Of a stretch of 64,000 bases of DNA, positions 1 through 8,617 are shown one piece after another. Both the position numbers and the translations under genes were made by a program. The notes beneath the pieces were generated by a model. That model was not told where the DNA came from and made no database searches. It worked only from the letters and a program-made list of their open reading frames with translations. Location: NCBI RefSeq assembly GCF_003986935.1, contig NZ_RJZE01000022.1:62001-126000 (forward strand). Direction: 5' to 3'. Each line of letters starts with the position of its first letter. The stretch's first letter is position 1. The stretch is from Paraburkholderia kururiensis JCM 10599 = LMG 19447 (GTDB lineage: Bacteria; Pseudomonadota; Gammaproteobacteria; Burkholderiales; Burkholderiaceae).

Positions 1-1046
1 GGCACGGCGCGCGCCGCTTCGCCCAGCGCGAAGGCCGCATCCACGTTGGCCGCGAAGCGCCGCCAGCGCGCGCGTTCGGCGAAGCGGGCGCGCGCGGCGG
101 GCGCGGCGTCGACGGCTGCCAGCCCCGCGATCTCGCCTTCCACGCGGGCGAGTTCCCTGCCGCCTACGCCCGTGCATTCGCCGGCCGCGAACACGTGCTC
201 GACAGAAGTTCGCTGCAGATCGTCCACGGCGAGCGCGCGACCGTCGCCGCGGGCCGCCACCGCGCACCCCAGCGATTCACCCAGCAGCCCATTCGGCTCC
301 AGCCCATAGCCACACGCGACGCGATCGCACGCAAGTGTGAGCTCGCGCTCGCCGCGTCGAATCGTGACCTGTTCGACATGCCCCGCTCCGCTCGCCTCGC
401 GCACCACGCTGCCGGTCCAATACTGCAGCCCGGCGAAACCGCGTGTGAGCATGGCCGCCTGCACGAGCTTCGACGGCGTGCGCGTCAACGAAAGCGCAAA
501 ACGCGCGACCGCCGACGCGCTCGCCTGCTCGATCACCGCCAGCACGTCGGCCCCTGCATGACGTGCCGTGGCAAGTGCGGCGAGCAGCAATGGCCCGCTT
601 CCGGCGATCACGATGCGCTCGCCGCGCACCGGCACGCCGCCCTTGATCAGCGCCTGCAAGCCGCCCGCGCCGGTGACGCCCGGCAGCGTCCAGCCTGGAA
701 ACGGCAGCAGACGTTCCCGCGCGCCGGTCGCGAGAATCAGGCGGCCGTACGAGACGCGCACGCCGCCGTGCTGTTCCGATTCGATCAGCAGTTCGCCGCC
801 CGCAAGCGGCGCGACAACGCGCGACGACTGCCACCACGCAACGTGCCCATCCGGCGCCAGAGTGTCCATCAACGTGCGCAAAGGCTGCTGCGCCGGATGC
901 TGCGGCCCCTGGCGCCAGACCTGGCCGCCCGCGCGCGGATTGTCGTCGATGATCGCCACGCGCGCGCCTTGCCCCGCCGCCGCGCGCGCCGCGCTCAAGC
1001 CCGCGGGTCCCGCGCCGACGATCACCACGTCGTAGCGTTCGCTCAT
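1..1046 (-). CDS. FAD/NAD(P)-binding oxidoreductase subunit, probable D-hydroxyproline dehydrogenase (3' end beyond the window)
   Basis: About 348 codons are present and the frame is open to the left edge, so the C-terminus is missing. The N-terminus has a Rossmann FAD motif (GAGPAG, residues 11-16), and a second nucleotide-binding motif (AGSGP) lies near residue 148. This is the layout of the HcnB/SoxA-like subunit of multi-subunit amino-acid dehydrogenases. Its ATG overlaps the stop of the preceding 2Fe-2S subunit by 4 nt, so translation is probably coupled. With the ferredoxin-like subunit, the DAO-type flavoprotein and the hydroxyproline epimerase upstream, it most likely forms an LhpBEF-type D-hydroxyproline dehydrogenase; which subunit letter applies is not certain. 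The family assignment is firm; the substrate comes from context. Confidence 0.85.
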   Translation of the reverse strand, partial: MSERYDVVIVGAGPAGLSAARAAAGQGARVAIIDDNPRAGGQVWRQGPQHPAQQPLRTLMDTLAPDGHVAWWQSSRVVAPLAGGELLIESEQHGGVRVSYGRLILATGARERLLPFPGWTLPGVTGAGGLQALIKGGVPVRGERIVIAGSGPLLLAALATARHAGADVLAVIEQASASAVARFALSLTRTPSKLVQAAMLTRGFAGLQYWTGSVVREASGAGHVEQVTIRRGERELTLACDRVACGYGLEPNGLLGESLGCAVAARGDGRALAVDDLQRTSVEHVFAAGECTGVGGRELARVEGEIAGLAAVDAAPAARARFAERARWRRFAANVDAAFALGEAARAV

Positions 1047-1360
1047 TCCGTCCTCATCGTCTCGATCCGCTGCCCCTCGCGGCACAGCGTCTGGCAGGCA
1101 AGCCGATGCGCGCGACCGTCGATGGTCACGCGGCACTCCTGGCACACACCCATGCCGCAAAACATCGTGCGCGGCTCCCCGCGAACGGAGACGCGTGCGC
1201 CTCGTGTTGCGCCCACGTGGGTCGCATCCGCTGATGCAGTCGCTGATGCAACCGCTAATGCTGCCGCCACCGTGGCACCCTGCGGCACCACGACGGCATG
1301 CCCGTCCACCGTCACGCGAATTTCTTGCGCTCGTGTGCCGCTTCGTTGAACGTCACGCAT
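1043..1360 (-). CDS. 2Fe-2S binding small subunit of D-hydroxyproline dehydrogenase
   Basis: This is a 105-residue ferredoxin-like protein. It has a compact cysteine cluster (C-x4-C-x2-C, then a fourth Cys 12 residues later) in the segment FCGMGVCQEC...LAC, which is typical of the HcnA-like iron-sulfur subunits of heteromeric amine or amino-acid dehydrogenases. The start taken is the ATG of MRDVQRSG. A longer upstream reading lies inside the preceding gene and has no homologous look. The gene overlaps the stop of the upstream flavoprotein by 8 nt and the start of the downstream one by 4 nt. It would carry electrons between the two flavin subunits. Confidence 0.85.
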   Translation of the reverse strand: MRDVQRSGTRAQEIRVTVDGHAVVVPQGATVAAALAVASATASADATHVGATRGARVSVRGEPRTMFCGMGVCQECRVTIDGRAHRLACQTLCREGQRIETMRTE

Positions 1361-2492
1361 GCCCGGCTCCTTGCGCAAAACGCGCGGGCACGTACGTGTC
1401 GGCGGGAATGGGCGGCGGCTCGTCGAGTATCTGCGCGGCAAGCAGGTTCGCCGTGGCGAGCGACGTGGTCACGCCGAGTCCCTCGTGTCCCACGGCAAGC
1501 CACACGCCGTGCAGGTCGCCGCCCGCCTGGCCGATCAGCGGCAAGCCATCGGGCGAGGCGGCGCGAAAGCCGGTCCATGCGCGAATCGCGTTCAAGCCCG
1601 GCAGCGACGGCAGATAACGCGCCGCGCGCTTGAGCATCTGCGCGAGCACGGGCATCTCGACGGCGGGATCGGTCGTGTCGAACTGGCGCGACGAACCGAT
1701 CAGCAGTTGGCCTGTCGGCCGCGGCTGCACGTTGAACGCCACGGAGGTCCCCTGCGCGTGATGCGCGCTCTTGATGTAACCGAGTTCGAGCAACTGATGC
1801 CGGACCACGCCGGGGTAACGGTCGGTGATGAGCAGATGGCCCTTCTTCGGTTGCAGTGGCAGCCACGGCACGAGGCGTTGCGCGGCAAGGCCATTCGCGA
1901 CGACCACGTGCGTCGCGCCAAACGCCGCTCCCGTGCGCAACACCACGCGCGACGGCTCCAGCGCGATCACCTCGGCGCCGGTATGCAGGCGGATGTTCGC
2001 CGCCCCCGGCGAATGCCGCAGCAGCCATTCGGCCGCCGCGGGCGCATAGACGATGCTGTCGTGCTCGATACGCAGCCCGCCCGCCATGCCCGGCGCGAGC
2101 GCCGGCTCGCAGGCATACAGCGCGCTCGCGTCCAGCAATTGCGACGCCACGTTCTGTGCCGCGAACGCCGCCTGCATCGCGCGAGCCGCCTCGAGTTCCT
2201 CGTCGTCGCTTGCAACCCAGAGCGTGCCGCAGCGGCAGAACGCATCGCGCTCACGCAACCGCGGTGCGAGTTCGAGCCACAACGCGCGCGAATAACGGGA
2301 CAGCGCCAGCTCCGCGGGCGAATCGTTCATCACCACGATATGGCCCATGCCCGCCGCAGTCGCCCCGCCGCCCACGCCATTCGCTTCGAGCACGTCGACG
2401 CGCAGGCCGCGCGCCGCAAGCGCCGCGGCGCACGCAGCGCCGACAATGCCCGCGCCGATCACGATCACATCGGCTACGCGGTTGGCCGTCAT
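1353..2492 (-). CDS. lhpB: FAD-dependent D-amino-acid oxidase family protein (D-hydroxyproline dehydrogenase catalytic subunit)
   Basis: This is a 379-residue flavoprotein of the DAO/glycine oxidase fold. It has an N-terminal dinucleotide-binding motif (VIGAGIVGAACA, residues 10-21) and a C-terminal GFRAASPDGLPLIG...GHEGLG segment that closes over the flavin. It is of the HcnC/LhpB type. The ATG lies 4 nt inside the end of the epimerase gene, giving the order epimerase, this subunit, 2Fe-2S subunit, second flavoprotein. The expected reaction is oxidation of cis-4-hydroxy-D-proline to 1-pyrroline-4-hydroxy-2-carboxylate. The substrate is inferred from the neighbouring epimerase and deaminase. 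Confidence 0.85.
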   Translation of the reverse strand: MTANRVADVIVIGAGIVGAACAAALAARGLRVDVLEANGVGGGATAAGMGHIVVMNDSPAELALSRYSRALWLELAPRLRERDAFCRCGTLWVASDDEELEAARAMQAAFAAQNVASQLLDASALYACEPALAPGMAGGLRIEHDSIVYAPAAAEWLLRHSPGAANIRLHTGAEVIALEPSRVVLRTGAAFGATHVVVANGLAAQRLVPWLPLQPKKGHLLITDRYPGVVRHQLLELGYIKSAHHAQGTSVAFNVQPRPTGQLLIGSSRQFDTTDPAVEMPVLAQMLKRAARYLPSLPGLNAIRAWTGFRAASPDGLPLIGQAGGDLHGVWLAVGHEGLGVTTSLATANLLAAQILDEPPPIPADTYVPARFAQGAGHA

Positions 2493-3457
2493 GCCGTGCG
2501 AATGCCCCACACGAACGGATCGCGCTCGTCGAAGCGCAGGCGCGATTCCGCCGTCACCCACGCCTCGCCCGTAATGGTCGGCACGACCGTGGGCAGTCCA
2601 TCGGCGTTCGGCTCGCCCGGCGCCCAGCTCGCTTCGAACACGCTGCCGATAATGCTTTCCTGCCGCCACACGGCGCCCGGCGCGAGCTTGCCGTCCGCGG
2701 CAAGGCACGCCACCTTCGCGCTCGTGCCCGTGCCGCACGGCGAGCGGTCGTACGCGTTGCCGGGACACAGCACGAAGCTGCGGCTGTCGATGCCCGCGCG
2801 CGCGCCCGGCCCGAACAGTTCGATGTGGTCGATGAACGCGCCGCCCGCGCCGGTGATCTGCTGGGCGTCGAGCGCGTCGCGCATGGCCGACGAAAACGCC
2901 GTGAGTTCGGCGATATGCCGCGCTTCGAGCGCGCGCCCGTGGTCCGCCACGAGAAAGAACCAGTTGCCGCCCCAGCCGATGTCGCCCGTGAACCGGCCGT
3001 AGCCGGGCACGTCCACGGCAACGTCGCGCCGGTAGCGATACGCCGGCACGTTGCGCACCGACACGCTGCCGTTCTCGTTCAACGTTGCATCCACCACGCC
3101 GACCGGCGTTTCGATGCGATGCTGTCCCGGCCCGATGCGGCCCATGTGGGCGAGCGACACGACGAGCCCGATCGTGCCGTGTCCACACATGCCGAGATAG
3201 CCCACGTTGTTGAAGAAGATCACGCCGGCCGAGCATTGCGGGTCGTGCGGCTCGCACAGCAGCGCGCCCACCACGACGTCCGAGCCGCGCGGCTCGTTGA
3301 CGATGCCCGCGCGCCAGTGGTCGAACTGCGTGCGAAAAGTGTCGAGCCGCTCGGCGAGCGGGCCTTGTCCCGAGTGAACCAGCTCGGGACCGCCGGACAC
3401 GACGAGCCGCGTGGGCTCGCCGCCGGTGTGGGAGTCGATGATGTCGAGCGTTTTCAT
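2489..3457 (-). CDS. lhpA: 4-hydroxyproline 2-epimerase
   Basis: This 322-residue protein belongs to the proline racemase / hydroxyproline epimerase family. It catalyses trans-4-hydroxy-L-proline to cis-4-hydroxy-D-proline by a two-base mechanism. Both catalytic cysteines are visible: C91 in GMCGHGTIG and C241 in SPCGTGTSA. The second Cys separates true racemases and epimerases from the dehydratase branch, which has Thr there. DSHTGGEPTR near the N-terminus is the usual family start. An in-frame extension upstream runs into the divergent promoter region and is not needed. It is the first gene of the minus-strand operon; its promoter region holds one of a pair of 19-nt repeated sites. Confidence 0.95.
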   Translation of the reverse strand: MKTLDIIDSHTGGEPTRLVVSGGPELVHSGQGPLAERLDTFRTQFDHWRAGIVNEPRGSDVVVGALLCEPHDPQCSAGVIFFNNVGYLGMCGHGTIGLVVSLAHMGRIGPGQHRIETPVGVVDATLNENGSVSVRNVPAYRYRRDVAVDVPGYGRFTGDIGWGGNWFFLVADHGRALEARHIAELTAFSSAMRDALDAQQITGAGGAFIDHIELFGPGARAGIDSRSFVLCPGNAYDRSPCGTGTSAKVACLAADGKLAPGAVWRQESIIGSVFEASWAPGEPNADGLPTVVPTITGEAWVTAESRLRFDERDPFVWGIRTA

Positions 3458-3510
3458 GCCCTGATGGTAGGAACCCGCTTGCCGCGCGTCTTGGTGGCGT
3501 TGCGCGCCCG

Positions 3511-3590
3511 GCATGACGATTTCTGCACAATGCATCGATCCGGCAAGGGCGCCGGGCCGACTCCCGCGGCCTGTGCGGAAATCGTCATGC
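3511..3590. promoter_or_regulatory. Paired inverted 19-nt sites between the hydroxyproline operons
   Basis: GCATGACGATTTCTGCACA at 3511-3529 recurs on the opposite strand at 3572-3590 with a single T/C difference, giving 13-bp perfect inverted arms 3511-3523 and 3578-3590. The pair sits in the 211-bp gap between the divergent starts of the epimerase and the deaminase, one copy facing each gene. This suits a dimeric or asymmetric-site regulator (for example AraC or GntR type) of hydroxyproline catabolism. The regulator gene is not in the window. Confidence 0.6.
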
Positions 3591-3668
3591 GCGATGCGCG
3601 AATGACGCAAGACGCCCATCGCGCTGCTGCTTACACTGCAACCCATCGATCACATGAGGAGAGCCGTC

Positions 3669-4574
3669 GTGGCACATATCTGGCAAGGCGTCATGCCCGC
3701 AGTCACTACCAAGTTCAACGCGGATTTCAGCATAGACCGTGCGTGGACGAAGAAGAACATCGAGGCGCAAATCGACGCGGGCGTGGACGGCATCATCGTG
3801 TGCGGGTCGCTGGGCGAAGCGTCCACGCTCTCGCTCGACGAGAAGCTGGAGGTGCTCGACATCGCCGTGGACGCCTCGCGTGGCCGCGTGCCGGTGCTGC
3901 TCACCATCGCGGAAAACAGCACGCTGGACGGCTGCCGCCAGGCCGAAGCAGGCGCAAAACACGGTGCCGCGGGCTACATGGTGCTGCCGGGCCTGCGCTA
4001 CCTCTCGGACCGCCGCGAAACGCTCAACCACTTCCGCATGGTGGCGGACGCGAGCCCGCTGCCGCTCATGATCTACAACAACCCGCTCGCCTACGGCGTG
4101 GACATGACGCCGGAAATGTTCGCCGAGATCGCGGACGAAGCGAAGATCGTCGCCATCAAGGAATCGTGCGGCGACGTGCGGCGCGTCACGGACCTCATCA
4201 ACGTGGTGGGCGACCGCTACGCGATTCTGTGCGGCGTCGACAACCTGGCCATGGAGGCGATACTGATGGGCGCGCACGGCTGGGTGGCGGGTCTGGTGTG
4301 CGCATTTCCGCACGAGACCGTGGCGATCTACCGGCTGATCCGCGCGGGGCGCCTCGAAGAAGCGCGCACGCTGTACCGCTGGTTCGCGCCGCTGCTTGCG
4401 CTCGACGTGTCGGCCAAGCTCGTGCAGAACATCAAGCTCGCGGAAGCCATCGTGGGTCTGGGCACCGAGCCCGTGCGTCCGCCGCGCCTGCCGCTCGCCG
4501 GCGCGGAGCGCGAAGCCGTGGAGACGCTGATCCGCCGCGCCATCGAAACGCGTCCGGCGTTGCCGCAGATCTGA
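3669..4574 (+). CDS. lhpC: 1-pyrroline-4-hydroxy-2-carboxylate deaminase (DapA/NAL family)
   Basis: This is a TIM-barrel aldolase-family protein of about 301 residues. The Schiff-base lysine is K164 (VAIKES) and the partner tyrosine Y136 (MIYNNP). Next to the epimerase and dehydrogenase genes, the expected reaction is deamination and dehydration of 1-pyrroline-4-hydroxy-2-carboxylate to 2-oxoglutarate semialdehyde. I chose the GTG at 3669 because an AGGAG Shine-Dalgarno lies 7 nt before it. The in-frame ATG at 3654 has no ribosome site and itself overlaps that motif. It is transcribed divergently from the epimerase operon. The 2-oxoglutarate semialdehyde dehydrogenase that would finish the pathway is not in the window. 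Confidence 0.9.
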   Translation: MAHIWQGVMPAVTTKFNADFSIDRAWTKKNIEAQIDAGVDGIIVCGSLGEASTLSLDEKLEVLDIAVDASRGRVPVLLTIAENSTLDGCRQAEAGAKHGAAGYMVLPGLRYLSDRRETLNHFRMVADASPLPLMIYNNPLAYGVDMTPEMFAEIADEAKIVAIKESCGDVRRVTDLINVVGDRYAILCGVDNLAMEAILMGAHGWVAGLVCAFPHETVAIYRLIRAGRLEEARTLYRWFAPLLALDVSAKLVQNIKLAEAIVGLGTEPVRPPRLPLAGAEREAVETLIRRAIETRPALPQI

Positions 4575-4925
4575 AGAAAGCGGCCGGGGGCATCGCGTCG
4601 GCGGCACAGGTGCCGCTTCCTCCCCTCGGCCCCCTTCAGGCAGGCTGCGGCTCCCCGCAACAACGCTTGTCATCGAGGCCCGCGGCGGGGCCATCGTTCT
4701 GGGGCCGTCGTTCTTGGCCCCGCCGCCTTGCACCCACACCCACACTCCGAAGCCCCCACTTACATCCTGTAAAATCGCGGGTTGGCCTCCGCTCTGCCGC
4801 CCTACCCGGGCGTACAGAACGTGCGCCTCGTGCCGACCCCGCGCCTTTTTCGGGCTTCAACCCGCCCGAGCACCGCTACACGCCACGCGCAATGCGTGAC
4901 CTTTCATTCCAACGATTATCCGGCC
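4575..4925. other. 351-bp gap with a long GC-rich stem-loop
   Basis: No convincing coding sequence was seen. A 12-bp perfect stem (4682-4693 with 4715-4726, loop 21 nt) could end transcription of the deaminase gene, but no T-run follows it. Nearer the transporter, TTACA-TCC-TGTAA (4760-4772) and the overlapping TGTAAAAT may be part of its promoter. Confidence 0.4.
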
Positions 4926-6227
4926 ATGCAAGCAACCGACCTGGGCGTCGCCACGCCCGCTCCTGCCCGCGCACTCACGGGCGCCGACTACAAGACGCTC
5001 GGCCTCGCCGCGCTGGGCGGCGCGCTCGAGTTCTACGACTTCATCATCTTCGTGTTCTTCGCCCCTGCCATCGGGCAACTGTTCTTTCCGCCGTCCATTC
5101 CTGACTGGCTGCGCCAGTTGCAGACCTTCGGCATCTTCGCGGCCGGTTATCTCGCGCGGCCGCTGGGCGGCATCGTCATGGCGCACTTCGGCGACCTGCT
5201 GGGCCGCAAGCGCATGTTCACGCTCTCCGTGCTGTTGATGTCCCTGCCCACGCTGATGATGGGCCTGCTGCCCACCTACGCGACGATCGGCGTGATGGCA
5301 CCGGTGCTGCTGCTTCTCTTTCGCGTGCTGCAAGGCGCGGCCGTGGGCGGCGAGGTGCCCGGCGCGTGGGTGTTCGTCTCCGAGCACGTGCCGTCGCGGC
5401 ACATCGGCTATGCGTGCGGCACGCTCACGTCGGGCCTGACGGCGGGCATCCTGCTGGGCTCGCTCGTCGCGGCCGCGGTGAATCGCCATTTCGCGCCCGC
5501 CGAAATCTCGGCCTACGCGTGGCGCCTGCCGTTCCTGCTGGGCGGCGTGTTCGGCCTCCTTTCGGTGTGGCTGCGCCGCTGGCTGCATGAAACGCCGGTG
5601 TTCGCGGAGATGAAAGCCCGCCAGACGCTCGCCGCCGAAATCCCGTTGAAGGCCGTGCTGCGCGACCACGGGCGGGCTGTGATCGTCTCGATGCTGCTCA
5701 CGTGGATGCTGTCGGCGGCCATCGTCGTCGTGATCCTCATGACGCCCACACTGCTCCAGAAGAAGTTTCACGTGGACGCCGCCACCTCGCTGTTCGCCAA
5801 CAGCGTCGCCACGCTGTGCCTGACGGCGGGCTGCATCGTGAGCGGCGCGATGGCGGGGCGCATCGGCGCGCGCCCAACGCTGATCGTGGGCTGCCTCGCG
5901 CTCGCGGCGCTCTACTACGCGATGTTCCGTCAGATCGGCACCGACCTGTCGATGCTCGTGCCGCTCTACGCGGTGACGGGCTTCTTCGTCGGCACGATCG
6001 GCGCGGTGCCGTTCGTGATGGTCAAGGCATTCCCGCCCGTGGTGCGCTTCTCGGGCATCTCGTTTTCGTACAACGTCGCCTATGCGGTGTTCGGCGGCCT
6101 CACGCCGATCGTGGTGTCGCTGCTGATGAAGTCGGAGCCGATGGCGCCGACGTTCTATGTGGCGGCGCTCTGCGTGGTGGGCGCCGTCACCGCGCTCTTC
6201 ATCAAGGACGCGCGCGTGGCGCGTTGA
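4926..6227 (+). CDS. MHS-family (metabolite:H+ symporter) MFS transporter, probably for hydroxyproline or related compound
   Basis: This 433-residue membrane protein has about twelve hydrophobic segments. It shows the MHS-subfamily N-terminal signature LGGALEFYDFIIFVFFAPAIGQLFFP and the loop 2-3 motif GRKRMF, which place it with the ProP/ShiA/KgtP-like symporters. The start is ATG 4926 (MQATDLGVATPAP); the upstream frame is open but shows no protein-like features. There is no strong Shine-Dalgarno. It follows the deaminase on the same strand, so a substrate linked to hydroxyproline is the simplest guess, but the sequence alone does not show this. Confidence 0.85.
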   Translation: MQATDLGVATPAPARALTGADYKTLGLAALGGALEFYDFIIFVFFAPAIGQLFFPPSIPDWLRQLQTFGIFAAGYLARPLGGIVMAHFGDLLGRKRMFTLSVLLMSLPTLMMGLLPTYATIGVMAPVLLLLFRVLQGAAVGGEVPGAWVFVSEHVPSRHIGYACGTLTSGLTAGILLGSLVAAAVNRHFAPAEISAYAWRLPFLLGGVFGLLSVWLRRWLHETPVFAEMKARQTLAAEIPLKAVLRDHGRAVIVSMLLTWMLSAAIVVVILMTPTLLQKKFHVDAATSLFANSVATLCLTAGCIVSGAMAGRIGARPTLIVGCLALAALYYAMFRQIGTDLSMLVPLYAVTGFFVGTIGAVPFVMVKAFPPVVRFSGISFSYNVAYAVFGGLTPIVVSLLMKSEPMAPTFYVAALCVVGAVTALFIKDARVAR

Positions 6228-6342
6228 TCCTCGAGCGCTGAAGTAGCAGGGCCGAGGCGCTCGCATGGCGGGCGCCCGACCTTCATCCACACTTCAGGTC
6301 AGCGCGAAACATCGCGCGCGCGGTACCGCCTACGATGGGGCC

Positions 6343-7857
6343 ATGAACACGACACCCCATCTCCCCCACCTCCCCCACCTCCCTGACCCCAGGCCCTCAT
6401 TTACGCCCACGCTCGCGCGCATTGTCGCGACCGTGAGCGTCGGCTTCGTCGTCACGCAGCTCGACGTGACCATCGTGAACATCGCGCTCGCGCGACTCGG
6501 CACCGACCTGCACGCCGACGTGGCGGGCCTGCAATGGGTGGTCGACGCCTACACGCTTGTGTTCGCGGTACTCATGCTCTCGGCCGGCGTGCTCGGCGAC
6601 CGCTTCGGCGCCCGGCGCATGTATGCCGTTGGCATTGGGATCTTCGCGCTTGCCTCGCTCGCCTGCGGGCTCGCCACCAACGCCGCGACGCTCGTTGCCG
6701 CGCGTGCGCTGCAAGGCGCCGGCGCGGCGGCCATGCTGCCGAATTCGCTGGCGCTCCTCAATCACGCGTGCGGCCACGAGCGCACGCTGCGCGCACGCGC
6801 CGTGGGTCTGTGGACGGCCGCGGGCTCCATCTCGATTGCGGCGGGCCCGGTGGTGGGCGGCATGCTGATTGCCGCCTTCGACTGGCGCAGCATCTTCCTC
6901 GTCAACCTGCCGCTCTGCGCGGCGGGGCTTGTCGCTACGTTCGCGTGGCTGCCCGAGCGCCCGATGGTCCGGCAAACGCCGACATCGGCCGCCAACCCTG
7001 CGGGCATCGCGCCGCGCGGACTCGATCTGCGCGGTCAGCTGCTCGCCGTCGTAGCACTGACCGCCTTCACGGGCGCCGTGATCGAGTGGCGGCCGCTGGG
7101 CTTCGCGCATCCCGCCGTGGTGGGCGGTTTCGTGCTCGCCGTGGTCGCGGCGCTCGCGTTCGTCCGCGTGGAAGCGCGCGCTGCCACGCCCATGCTGCCG
7201 CTCGGGTTCTTCCGCAACCGCACCTTCAGTGCGGCCGTGCTGTTCGGCGTGTGCGTCAACCTCACCTATTACGGCACGGTGTTCGTGCTGGGTCTGTATC
7301 TGCAGCGCGTGCGCGGCGACACGGCCTTGCAGGCGGGCCTCGCGTTCCTGCCGCTCACGGGGGGGTTTCTGATGTCGAACGTTGCGAGCGGCTGGGTAGT
7401 GGCGCACTACGGCTCGCGTGTACCGATGATCGCAGGCGCGCTGATCGCCGCGCTCGGCTACGGTCTGCTGCATTTCGTGGACGGCGCCACGCCGCTCGCG
7501 GCGGTGCTCGTGCCGTTCCTGCTGATTCCGTCGGGGATGGGCCTCGCCGTGCCGGCCATGACCACCGCGGTGCTCGCCTCCGTGGAGCCCGCACGCGCCG
7601 GCACCGCCTCGGCGGTGCTCAACACCGCGCGCCAGGCCGGTGGCGCGGCGGGGGTAGCAGCCTTCGGCGCGCTCGCGGGCGGCGCGGAGGCAGCGCACAT
7701 CGTGAGCGGACTGCACGTGGAGACAGCCGTCTCGGTTGTGCTGCTGATGATTGGCGCCGCGCTCGCCTGCGTCGTGCATCCGCGGCCCGAAGCGAGCCAC
7801 ACCGCGCCGCTTGCCACGAGCGGCGCCACAAGCCGCAGCGAGTTGCGCAACTCCTGA
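6343..7857 (+). CDS. DHA2-family MFS transporter (EmrB/QacA type)
   Basis: This is a 504-residue protein with about 14 predicted membrane segments. It contains the DHA2 motif D1 in TM1 (QLDVTIVNIALARL) and the motif A-like loop GDRFGARRMY. Such proteins are proton-driven exporters of drugs or metabolites. The start is the ATG of MNTTPHLPHLPHLP at 6343, preceded by GGGG; an upstream in-frame ATG at 6265 lies too close to the preceding gene's tail. The N-terminus carries a short His-Leu-Pro repeat. No membrane-fusion partner (EmrA) lies beside it, so it may act alone. The substrate is unknown. Confidence 0.85.
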   Translation: MNTTPHLPHLPHLPDPRPSFTPTLARIVATVSVGFVVTQLDVTIVNIALARLGTDLHADVAGLQWVVDAYTLVFAVLMLSAGVLGDRFGARRMYAVGIGIFALASLACGLATNAATLVAARALQGAGAAAMLPNSLALLNHACGHERTLRARAVGLWTAAGSISIAAGPVVGGMLIAAFDWRSIFLVNLPLCAAGLVATFAWLPERPMVRQTPTSAANPAGIAPRGLDLRGQLLAVVALTAFTGAVIEWRPLGFAHPAVVGGFVLAVVAALAFVRVEARAATPMLPLGFFRNRTFSAAVLFGVCVNLTYYGTVFVLGLYLQRVRGDTALQAGLAFLPLTGGFLMSNVASGWVVAHYGSRVPMIAGALIAALGYGLLHFVDGATPLAAVLVPFLLIPSGMGLAVPAMTTAVLASVEPARAGTASAVLNTARQAGGAAGVAAFGALAGGAEAAHIVSGLHVETAVSVVLLMIGAALACVVHPRPEASHTAPLATSGATSRSELRNS

Positions 7858-7887
7858 CCTGCGCCCCGCATTACCTGCGCCGGCTTC

Positions 7888-8157
7888 TCAAAGCCGCGCC
7901 TCCTGAATCGCGCCGGTCGCGATGGCGCGCTCGATCAGCCCATCGTCCTTCGCCTTGCGGATGGCGTCGGCGATGAGCTGTTCCGGATCTTCCAGTTCCG
8001 CCTTCAGCGTGCCGATCACGCCCGACGCGTCGAACACAACAAGCGTCTTCGCCGAATCGGCGAGGCTGATGATCACGCGGTTCGCAGGCTCCTGGCCAAT
8101 GCTCGCGCAGAGCTGCACGAGCTGGCCGCCCATGGTGTGGTCGAAGTTCTGTATCAA
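7888..8157 (-). CDS. Small conserved protein of unknown function (TTG start)
   Basis: This 89-residue soluble protein contains the segment LADSAKTLVVFDASGVIGTLKAELEDPEQLIADAIRK. I do not recognise a named domain. The start is read as TTG 8157 because the perfect AAGGAGG ribosome site just upstream (about 5 nt spacing) fits only that codon; it gives MIQNFDHTMGGQL as N-terminus. It lies 28 nt downstream of the DoxX-like gene on the same strand and is probably co-transcribed with it. The charged, helical composition suggests a cytosolic accessory protein. Function is open. Confidence 0.7.
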   Translation of the reverse strand: MIQNFDHTMGGQLVQLCASIGQEPANRVIISLADSAKTLVVFDASGVIGTLKAELEDPEQLIADAIRKAKDDGLIERAIATGAIQEARL

Positions 8158-8185
8158 ATGCGCCCTCCTTCGGGAAACGGTTCGT

Positions 8186-8617
8186 TTATCCCGACAGGCC
8201 CGAACGCGGCGCACGCGCTCCATCCACGCTGATGCGCCCCGCGCCTGTCACGAACAGCAGCAGAAAGCCTCCCGCAATCGCCACGTTCTTCCAGAAGTGG
8301 ATCACCATGTCGCGTTGCAGCGCGGCGTCGGTGACGTTCCAGAAGTCATGTCCGAATATCGCGGTGACGATCGTGTAGACCGCCATCACGAGGCCCAGTG
8401 CGCGAATCTTCACGCCCAGCACGAGCGCGAGTCCACCGAGCACCTCTACCGCCACAGCAATCGGCGCGCCTACCTGCACGAACGGCACGCCCTTCGCGTG
8501 CAGATAGCTGACGAAACCCGCGTACCCCAGCAGCTTCATCGCGCCGCTCCACAAAAACAGAATGGAGAGCGCCACGCGGGCGATGAAAATCACCAGGGAG
8601 TCGATGGGTCGCGTCAT
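8186..8617 (-). CDS. DoxX-family integral membrane protein
   Basis: This 143-residue protein has four hydrophobic helices. The N-terminal pattern ARVALSILFLWSGAMKLLGY is typical of the DoxX/YphA family. These proteins are small inner-membrane proteins linked in various bacteria to redox or quinone functions; a specific role cannot be read here. The start is ATG 8617, with a plausible upstream GGAG (AGGAGCC on the minus strand). An inverted repeat ATGACC-N7-GGTCAT lies about 31 bp upstream. Confidence 0.85.
   Translation of the reverse strand: MTRPIDSLVIFIARVALSILFLWSGAMKLLGYAGFVSYLHAKGVPFVQVGAPIAVAVEVLGGLALVLGVKIRALGLVMAVYTIVTAIFGHDFWNVTDAALQRDMVIHFWKNVAIAGGFLLLFVTGAGRISVDGARAPRSGLSG

Noticed and set aside
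1856..5104. Long open frame of 1082 codons on the plus strand across the hydroxyproline genes
   Set aside because: It is antisense or out of frame to well-supported genes, Arg/Pro/Ala-rich, and is explained by the high GC of third positions.
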